Origin: Candidatus Falkowiibacteriota bacterium
GTDB taxonomy: Bacteria > Patescibacteriota > Patescibacteriia > UBA2591 > JABMQE01
Direction: 5' to 3'
DNA length: 9,715 bases
NCBI GenBank assembly: GCA_013203415.1
Contig: JABMQE010000139.1
Location: 1 to 9,715, forward strand
This document shows positions 6,268 to 9,715 of the stretch, piece by piece. The notes under the pieces were generated by a model. It searched no databases and was not told the origin of the DNA. It worked only from the letters and a program-made list of their open reading frames with translations. Numbering within the stretch: position 1 is the stretch's first letter; each line of letters starts with the position of its first letter. The position numbers and the translations under genes were made by a program.

Positions 6268-6271
6268 AACT

Positions 6272-6820
6272 ATGAACAAGAAAAAACTTCTAATTGCCAT
6301 CTCTCTTATTGTTTTCGGCACTCTAACCCGCCTCCTTTTAACCGATCTCCCTAATGTCGAAACCATAACCATTACCGCCCTCTTAGCCGGCAGCCTGCTC
6401 GGCGGCGGCTATGCAATCGTTATCGCCCTAACTGTCACTGCCTTAACAGACATGTACCTAGGTAACGACTCTATTCTTATCTTTACTTGGTCTGCTTTTG
6501 CCCTTATCGGGCTTGCTGGCGTTGTCCTTAAAAAAACCAAAAAAAACAACCCCAAATACATAGCTGGTATGACTGGCCTTGGCGTCCTTGCCTCCCTTTT
6601 GTTTTTCTTCTACACCAATTTCGGCGTCTGGCTCTTATGGCCGGGAATGTATGCCCGCACCTTCCAAGGGCTAATCCAATGCTATGTTATGGGTCTGCCG
6701 TTCCTTAAATACAATTTAATCGGCAACCTGATAATCATTCCAATAGTCACTTCAACTGTAGTGTACGTGCCACAGTGGGTGAGGATGAAAATAACAAAGG
6801 AGAAAAAATTGGAATCTTAA
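6272..6820 (+). CDS. ECF transporter S component, DUF6580 type
   Basis: 182 residues with five or six membrane helices (about 5-24, 32-57, 66-87, 97-114, 148-167). The blocks LTRLLLTDLPNVETITITALLAGSLLGGG, ALTDMYLG and TNFGVWL...GLIQCYVMGLPF are typical of the DUF6580 family, which is annotated among ECF transporter S components (substrate-binding membrane subunits of energy-coupling factor vitamin importers). S subunits bind the vitamin and topple within the membrane when joined to EcfT and two EcfA ATPases. None of those is encoded here, so a shared module elsewhere in the genome is expected. The gene follows the DUF4430 lipoprotein gene by four bases, and the riboswitch lies upstream of the cluster, so cobalamin or a corrinoid precursor is the most likely substrate. 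The ECF protein CbrT is a known B12 importer of this class. Identity with CbrT cannot be claimed. Confidence 0.8.
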   Translation: MNKKKLLIAISLIVFGTLTRLLLTDLPNVETITITALLAGSLLGGGYAIVIALTVTALTDMYLGNDSILIFTWSAFALIGLAGVVLKKTKKNNPKYIAGMTGLGVLASLLFFFYTNFGVWLLWPGMYARTFQGLIQCYVMGLPFLKYNLIGNLIIIPIVTSTVVYVPQWVRMKITKEKKLES

Positions 6821-6825
6821 AAACT

Positions 6826-6842
6826 CTTGACTTTTAGTCAAG
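6826..6842. promoter_or_regulatory. Palindrome overlapping the khpA -35 box
   Basis: CTTGACT and AGTCAAG form a perfect 7-bp inverted repeat around TTT. The left arm contains the -35 hexamer. It could be an operator or a weak transcript-end hairpin for the ECF gene, but it lacks a T run. Confidence 0.55.
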
Positions 6843-6854
6843 ATATGCTATACT
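6827..6854 (+). promoter_or_regulatory. khpA promoter
   Basis: TTGACT (6827-6832), a 16-bp spacer, then TATACT (6849-6854). Transcription would begin near 6861, giving a structured leader of about 117 nt before khpA. This separates khpA expression from the B12 module. Confidence 0.8.
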
Positions 6855-6863
6855 ACACATAAC

Positions 6864-6959
6864 ACCAGCTGCAAGCCGCAAAAGCGGCAAAATAACTGAA
6901 TTAATAGGTCGAATGGCTGGTTGATAAGAAAATAATTTACTTGTTTTTAAACAAGTAAA
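6864..6959 (+). promoter_or_regulatory. Structured 5' leader of khpA
   Basis: Three helices can be drawn. An outer stem ACCAGC/GCTGGT (6864-6869 with 6916-6921) encloses a tight hairpin GCCGC-AAAA-GCGGC (6875-6888). A separate 10-11 bp hairpin TTTACTTGTTT/AAACAAGTAAA (6936-6946 with 6949-6959) ends 18 bases before the ATG. Neither has a terminator T run. The leader matches no riboswitch that I recognise. Feedback binding by the KH protein or by another translation factor is possible. Confidence 0.6.
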
Positions 6960-6977
6960 AATGAGAGAACTAAAGTC

Positions 6978-7304
6978 ATGGCTGCAAAACCATCAGACCA
7001 AGAATTTGTTGAGTTCGTTATCAAAGGTCTAGTTGATCATCCGGACGACGTCTCAGCACAAAGGACTGTTGACGAAATGGGTGTCTTAATCACTCTTAAA
7101 GTCAACCCCGAAGACATGGGTCAAGTTATTGGCCGTTCAGGCCAAAACGCCAGATCTTTAAGAACTTTACTTCGCGTTGTTGGTGCTAAAAACAACGCCC
7201 GTGTAAACTTAAAGATTGAGGAACCAGAAGGTTCAACCAGGCCACCGCGCCCTGCTAAAAACGACTCGATGTCTAATGAGGCTGTTGATGACCTCAAGTT
7301 ATAA
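6978..7304 (+). CDS. khpA: KH-domain RNA-binding protein KhpA (YlqC family)
   Basis: 108 residues containing a single KH domain. The first part (EFVEFVIKGLVDHPDDV) and the GxxG loop GRSG at 52-55, inside GQVIGRSGQNARSLRTLLRV, are diagnostic of KhpA. KhpA usually works with KhpB/Jag as an RNA chaperone that influences cell division and envelope synthesis in Gram-positive bacteria. The family is normally 75-85 residues. Here a tail of about 25 residues rich in Pro, Lys and Asp follows the domain (from about 84). In many bacteria the gene sits between rpsP and rimM-trmD. Here rpsP is about 3.7 kb upstream and trmD directly downstream, so the gene keeps its relative order but has gained its own promoter. 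There is no clear Shine-Dalgarno. The ATG chosen gives the family N-terminus. Confidence 0.92.
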   Translation: MAAKPSDQEFVEFVIKGLVDHPDDVSAQRTVDEMGVLITLKVNPEDMGQVIGRSGQNARSLRTLLRVVGAKNNARVNLKIEEPEGSTRPPRPAKNDSMSNEAVDDLKL

Positions 7305-7329
7305 TTTATCGTTCAATTTTTGCGATAAA
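7305..7329 (+). terminator. Weak hairpin after khpA
   Basis: TTTATCG/CGATAAA (7305-7311 with 7323-7329) forms a 7-bp AT-rich stem directly after the stop codon. The loop holds a T run but no T run follows, so termination would be inefficient. Its right arm overlaps the -35 box of the trmD promoter. Confidence 0.35.
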
Positions 7330-7348
7330 CTAAAAGCCATGGTAAAAT
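7320..7348 (+). promoter_or_regulatory. Candidate trmD promoter
   Basis: TTGCGA (7320-7325), a 17-bp spacer, then TAAAAT (7343-7348). Transcription would begin near 7355, and the leader would contain the whole CACGGAT/ATCCGTG repeat block. Confidence 0.6.
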
Positions 7349-7380
7349 TATACTGCCGTGGTTTTTGGTTAAAATTAATA

Positions 7381-7476
7381 CACGGATTATCACGGATGAC
7401 AACTGATAGCCACGGATAACGGATCCGTGATCTGTGAAAATCCGTAGTCATCCGCGGCTATCCGTATTCATCTATG
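7381..7476. repeat. Converging CACGGAT / ATCCGTG repeat block before trmD
   Basis: CACGGAT occurs at 7381, 7391 and 7411 (a degenerate unit at 7401), on a 10-bp period. After a central GGATCC (7421-7426) the units invert: ATCCGTG 7423, ATCTGTG 7430, ATCCGTA 7440, ATCCGCG 7450, ATCCGTA 7460 and ATCTATG 7470. The last unit contains the trmD start codon. The two halves can fold on each other (ATAGCCACGGAT against ATCCGCGGCTAT, one mismatch). Similar CACAGATT/AATCTGTG tracts are dispersed in many bacterial genomes, and their role is unknown. Confidence 0.85.
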
Positions 7477-8157
7477 AAATTCGACATCATAACAATCTTC
7501 CCCCAAATCTTTAATTCTTACTTCAACGAGAGCATTCTTAAACGCGCCCAAAAAAAGAAAAAAATTAAAATAAAAATCCACGACCTTCGTAAATTCACCA
7601 CCGACAAACATAAAACAATAGACGACAAACCATACGGCGGCGGTGTCGGCATGATTATGAAAGTAGAACCTGTCTACAAAGCACTTCAATCGCTCAAGAA
7701 AACAAAAAAACAATCCTTCGACAAAGCTCAGGACAGGAAAAACAAGAAAACAAAAACTATCTTGTTTACGCCCACTGGAAAAACTTTCAACCAATCTATT
7801 GCACGTCGATTATCCAAATACGATAGCATAACTATGATATGTCCAAGATACGAAGGTCACGACGCCCGTATCGAAAAACTTGTTGACGAAAAAATATCCA
7901 TTGGTGATTACGTCCTAACCGGCGGCGAAATCCCCGCCATGATAGTAACCGACGCCATCACCCGCCTCCTCCCCGGCGTCCTAGGCAAAGACAGTTCCAG
8001 CCAAGAAGAATCCTTCTCAAAACCAAATTATCTAGAATATTCACAATATACCAGACCCGAAGAATTCCAAGGCATGAAGGTTCCAAAAATCCTCCTCTCC
8101 GGCAATCATGCCAAAATTCAAGAGTGGAAAAACAAAAACAGTAAAATAAAAAAATAA
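7474..8157 (+). CDS. trmD: tRNA (guanine37-N1)-methyltransferase
   Basis: A SPOUT-class enzyme that uses S-adenosylmethionine to methylate N1 of G37 in tRNA, preventing +1 frameshifting. Family blocks are complete: MKFDIITIFPQIF, IDDKPYGGGVGMIMKVEP (50-66), the trefoil-knot region CPRYEGHDARI to IGDYVLTGGEIPAM (123-156), RLLPGVLG (164-171), YTRPEEFQGMKVPKILLSGNHAKIQEW (192-218). Arg164 aligns with the catalytic Arg154 of E. coli. At the position of the proposed general base Asp169 this protein has Glu179 (QEESF rather than EDSF). The protein ends soon after the knot region at 227 residues, lacking the C-terminal helices of many homologues. Residues 81-88 (SFDKAQDR) are encoded by an inserted repeat. 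khpA is upstream, rimM is missing from its usual place, and the grpB-like gene starts 17 bases after the stop. Confidence 0.95.
   Translation: MKFDIITIFPQIFNSYFNESILKRAQKKKKIKIKIHDLRKFTTDKHKTIDDKPYGGGVGMIMKVEPVYKALQSLKKTKKQSFDKAQDRKNKKTKTILFTPTGKTFNQSIARRLSKYDSITMICPRYEGHDARIEKLVDEKISIGDYVLTGGEIPAMIVTDAITRLLPGVLGKDSSSQEESFSKPNYLEYSQYTRPEEFQGMKVPKILLSGNHAKIQEWKNKNSKIKK
7714..7737. repeat. Dispersed palindromic repeat inserted in trmD
   Basis: The 24 bases beginning TCCTTCGACAAAGCTCAGGA resemble the widespread CTTCGACAAGCTCAGGACAG element, which I know from intergenic regions of many bacteria. The outer arms TCCT/AGGA are inverted. It is exactly eight codons here (SFDKAQDR) and lies in a variable loop of TrmD, so the reading frame is kept. 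Confidence 0.7.
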
Positions 8158-8176
8158 CCTCATATTCATAGGTTAT
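8154..8176 (+). promoter_or_regulatory. Hairpin spanning the trmD stop and the next start codon
   Basis: ATAACCT/AGGTTAT (8154-8160 with 8170-8176) forms a perfect 7-bp stem with a 9-base loop. The left arm contains the trmD stop codon and the right arm the first two bases of the next ATG. Ribosomes finishing trmD would open it, which suggests translational coupling. Confidence 0.55.
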
Positions 8177-8681
8177 GCAGAAATATATTTTTAGAAAACA
8201 CAATCCTGAATATCGAGTTTTTTTCACATCAGAAAAGAAGAAGATAGCCAAAGCTCTTGGTTTGTCAGCAAAAATCGAGCATATAGGATCAACAGCCATT
8301 CCTAATCTTGGCGGCAAAGGTATTCTTGATATCGTTGTAGGTGTATTAGAATCAAAGATACCGGAAGCCAAAAAAAAGTTAGAAAAAGCTAATTATGAAT
8401 TCCGTGATAAAGCAAGTTGTCCAAAAAAATTATTTTTTAGAATTGATTATTCTTATAAAAATAGAAAGAGAAGAGTGCATATTCATCTCACGAAATTCAA
8501 TGGTCAAGATTGGAAAGAAATGATTGGCTTCCGAGATTATTTGCTAAAACACCCTGATACTATTGAACAATACATTAAAATTAAAAAAGAGGGAGTGAAA
8601 AAAGCCCTTGGCGATGGGGAAAAATACAGAAAATATAAAGAGAAATTTATTGAAAATATTTTAAGGAAAGCATTGAAGTAA
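8175..8681 (+). CDS. GrpB-like (UPF0157) nucleotidyltransferase family protein
   Basis: 168 residues matching the GrpB/UPF0157 family, a branch of the nucleotidyltransferase superfamily whose substrate is unknown. IEHIGSTAIPNLGGKGILDIVV (34-55) holds the family GS and D motif (Gly38-Ser39, Asp52). RVHIHLTKFNG (100-110) and GFRDYLLKHPD (118-128) are the other typical blocks, followed by the C-terminal helix with EKYRKYKEKFIENIL. Length fits the family (about 160-190). It starts 17 bases after trmD. Codons end in A or T far more often than in smc or trmD, and GCC-type codons are rare, so the gene was probably acquired horizontally. The alternative start codons nearby would lose the N-terminal helix, so this ATG is preferred. 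Confidence 0.87.
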   Translation: MQKYIFRKHNPEYRVFFTSEKKKIAKALGLSAKIEHIGSTAIPNLGGKGILDIVVGVLESKIPEAKKKLEKANYEFRDKASCPKKLFFRIDYSYKNRKRRVHIHLTKFNGQDWKEMIGFRDYLLKHPDTIEQYIKIKKEGVKKALGDGEKYRKYKEKFIENILRKALK

Positions 8682-8820
8682 CAACAACCCCTCCGCAACT
8701 CTCCTCCATTTAGTCGTCGGGATGTTGCACTTTCGCTTTATGCTCTTCCGACCATATTCTTTTTAAAAACAAAAACCAATAAAATATTGGTTCATCCTGT
8801 ATTCTAAACTTAATATAAAA
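8682..8820. other. Convergent intergenic region
   Basis: The region lies between the tails of the grpB-like gene and the minus-strand PIN gene. Apart from the terminator described separately it holds GTCGG/CCGAC (8716-8720 with 8748-8752) around a 27-base loop, too weak to interpret. No coding frame is apparent. Confidence 0.5.
8764..8792 (-). terminator. Intrinsic terminator of the PIN-domain gene
   Basis: On the minus strand AACCAATA-TTT-TATTGGTT (8792 down to 8774) is followed by TTTGTTTTT (8773-8765). An 8-bp stem, short loop and T tract 28 bases after the stop codon make a standard Rho-independent terminator. On the plus strand no T tract follows, so it serves only the minus-strand genes. 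Confidence 0.75.
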
Positions 8821-9345
8821 TTATGATGATATTGTGCCTCCGAGCTTGATATCGCCTGGATTAATTACAGTCAAGTCAGGTATTTGCTTAAAATCATCTT
8901 TTTCATCAAAAGTTAAAATATGCCCTATTCCATTATTACGCATTATAACACTGTGAATAATATCAGCTACGCCCGAGTGGTAACTCAAAATCCCCTGCCT
9001 AACGTGATAGAAAAACTCTTGAAAATCATAATCCCCTTTAGGGCTAACATCTACAAATTTAATCTTGGCATCGCTTAATCTCCGTTCATTAGCAAAATCA
9101 CTTTCTATCGTAGCAACATCTTGCGCTTCCATTTCTTTATTATAAATCAAAACATTAACCATCTCTGCTACCGCCCACATAGAAGTACAAAGCTGAACCT
9201 CATCCGCTTGATTAAAAGCGTCCAAAGCTCTAAGAACTTTTTCTTTCTTATCTTTCTCTTTCTCGTCCACCGCATAATAAGCAATCAAAACACAAGCATC
9301 CAAGTATATTAAAGTGTCTTCATTTTTTCTTGTTTTTTCCTGCAT
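8821..9345 (-). CDS. PIN-domain ribonuclease, VapC-like toxin candidate
   Basis: 174 residues with the PIN acidic cluster: Asp16 in LIYLDACVLIAYY, Glu61 in WAVAEMVNVL, Asp128 in GVADIIHSVIM, and Asp147 in HILTFDEKDDF. These residues normally hold the metal ion for endoribonuclease cleavage. The ending FKQIPDLTVINP is usual for VapC-like proteins. The domain is slightly longer than the typical 130-150 residues because of Lys/Glu-rich loops (27-36) and a short N-terminal extension. The small gene upstream overlaps it by 26 bases, an arrangement typical of toxin-antitoxin pairs. Many VapC toxins cut tRNA or the 23S rRNA loop, but the target here cannot be told from sequence. No other in-frame Met lies before the first catalytic Asp, so the overlap is probably real. 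Confidence 0.82.
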   Translation of the reverse strand: MQEKTRKNEDTLIYLDACVLIAYYAVDEKEKDKKEKVLRALDAFNQADEVQLCTSMWAVAEMVNVLIYNKEMEAQDVATIESDFANERRLSDAKIKFVDVSPKGDYDFQEFFYHVRQGILSYHSGVADIIHSVIMRNNGIGHILTFDEKDDFKQIPDLTVINPGDIKLGGTISS

Positions 9346-9484
9346 GAAACTTAACGTTAGCTGGCTCCTTCGTAGTCCTTATTGCCTTAAAAGAAACCGT
9401 ATCACCGTCTTTAGTTCTAAATTTAACAGTAACCGGCTTCTTCACAGTTTTTACTGCTCTAAATTTTACGACTCGCTTAGGCAT
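9320..9484 (-). CDS. 54-residue duplicated beta-rich protein, candidate antitoxin
   Basis: A small gene read from ATG (9484-9482) to TGA (9322-9320). The product is very basic and contains an internal repeat: VKFRAVKTVKKPVTVKF (6-22) and VSFKAIRTTKEPANVKF (30-46), eight of 17 positions identical and most others conservative. Four V-x-F-[RKH] strands result (6-9, 20-23, 30-33, 44-47), suggesting a small beta-sheet protein. It ends in a Lys-rich tail. It lies immediately upstream of the PIN gene with 26 bases of overlap and has its own promoter, so antitoxin is the natural guess. It resembles none of the usual VapB folds (AbrB, RHH, Phd) that I can recognise. The duplication and regular codon use support a real gene. 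Function is unproven. Confidence 0.7.
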   Translation of the reverse strand: MPKRVVKFRAVKTVKKPVTVKFRTKDGDTVSFKAIRTTKEPANVKFHAGKNKKK

Positions 9485-9514
9485 AAAGCCAAAAATTAAT
9501 TTCTTACTTTCTTA

Positions 9515-9543
9515 ATTATAATACAAAAAAACAATCAACACAA
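9515..9543 (-). promoter_or_regulatory. Promoter of the minus-strand gene pair
   Basis: On the minus strand TTGTGT (9543-9538), a 17-bp spacer, then a perfect TATAAT (9520-9515). Transcription would begin near 9508 with a leader of about 24 nt and no Shine-Dalgarno. Confidence 0.6.
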
Positions 9544-9567
9544 ATTATTAACAAAAACCTCGTCCCT

Positions 9568-9597
9568 TTATTTCTCTATTTCTTATTTCTCTATTTC
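9568..9597. repeat. Perfect 15-bp tandem duplication
   Basis: TTATTTCTCTATTTC occurs twice without a gap (9568-9582, 9583-9597). It is noncoding and lies between the two divergent promoters. Confidence 0.9.
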
Positions 9598-9608
9598 TAA
9601 AACCACGC

Positions 9609-9645
9609 TTGACTTAATCCCCAATATGATATAGTATAATACTAT
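9609..9645 (+). promoter_or_regulatory. Promoter with palindrome, for a gene beyond the window
   Basis: TTGACT (9609-9614) is followed by overlapping -10 candidates: TAGTAT at 17-bp spacing (9632-9637) and a perfect TATAAT at 20-bp spacing (9635-9640). The -10 region lies inside ATAGTAT-A-ATACTAT (9631-9645), a perfect inverted repeat that could be an operator. Downstream, GCAAAG/CTTTGC flanks an 8-base loop near 9694-9713. No coding region begins before the window ends. Confidence 0.55.
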
Positions 9646-9715
9646 TGTTCATTAACAACTAAATAACCACAATTTAGAGTGTATTCAATGTTTGCAAAGG
9701 TCTATTTCTTTGCGA

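Noticed and set aside
6961..7032. Short upstream frame starting at ATG 6961 overlapping khpA
   Set aside because: It overlaps khpA in another frame, ends quickly, and has no ribosome site or recognisable product.
7216..7419. Plus-strand open frame overlapping the end of khpA
   Set aside because: Read in another frame of khpA and then through the hairpin and promoter region. It has no recognisable domain.
7468..7794. Minus-strand open frame of 108 codons opposite trmD
   Set aside because: Antisense to conserved TrmD blocks. The segment PVLSFVEG is the known reverse-frame reading of the dispersed repeat, not a protein motif.
9314..9499. Plus-strand open frame over the small upstream gene
   Set aside because: The opposite strand encodes a duplicated, basic 54-residue protein in proper operon position with the PIN gene. 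The plus-strand product shows no structure.

Overview
The window most likely comes from a member of the Candidate Phyla Radiation (Patescibacteria). Base composition is moderate to low in GC and codons are C-ending and A-rich. Shine-Dalgarno sites are almost absent, housekeeping proteins are shortened (a 754-residue SMC, a TrmD without the usual C-terminal helices), and short tandem and palindromic repeats are scattered between and inside genes. No rRNA or tRNA is present, so this placement is inferred from gene style. All genes read with standard stop codons.

Layout. Bases 1-283 hold a run of six palindromes and two short tandem-repeat tracts before smc (284-2548). rpsP (ribosomal protein S16, long low-complexity tail) follows with its own promoter. 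Next comes a cobalamin riboswitch with a visible terminator/antiterminator (3259-3433) and four co-directional envelope genes (3434-6820). These are a secreted transcobalamin-like protein (alpha-barrel repeats plus DUF4430), a membrane-anchored beta-sandwich protein, a DUF4430 lipoprotein, and a DUF6580-type ECF transporter S component. khpA (KH-domain RNA binding) and trmD (tRNA m1G37 methyltransferase) follow, then a GrpB-like nucleotidyltransferase gene with a more AT-rich style. On the minus strand lies a PIN-domain (VapC-like) toxin candidate, preceded by a 54-residue gene with an internal duplication that is a candidate antitoxin. The last 230 bases hold promoters and repeats for genes on both sides.

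How it fits together. In many bacteria smc, ffh, rpsP, khpA (ylqC), rimM and trmD lie close together. Here smc, rpsP, khpA and trmD keep that order, but rimM is absent and a vitamin B12 module of about 3.5 kb sits between rpsP and khpA. The main interest is that module. The riboswitch predicts B12-responsive expression. The first product has the domain order of animal transcobalamin and intrinsic factor (alpha-barrel then DUF4430), the lipoprotein repeats the DUF4430 part, and the S component is a plausible membrane translocator. Together they suggest a complete capture-and-import route for scavenged corrinoid in a cell with reduced metabolism. No energising ECF module (EcfA/EcfT) or BtuCD is in the window. 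B12 as the ligand and substrate is inferred from riboswitch and domain content and is not proven by the sequence.
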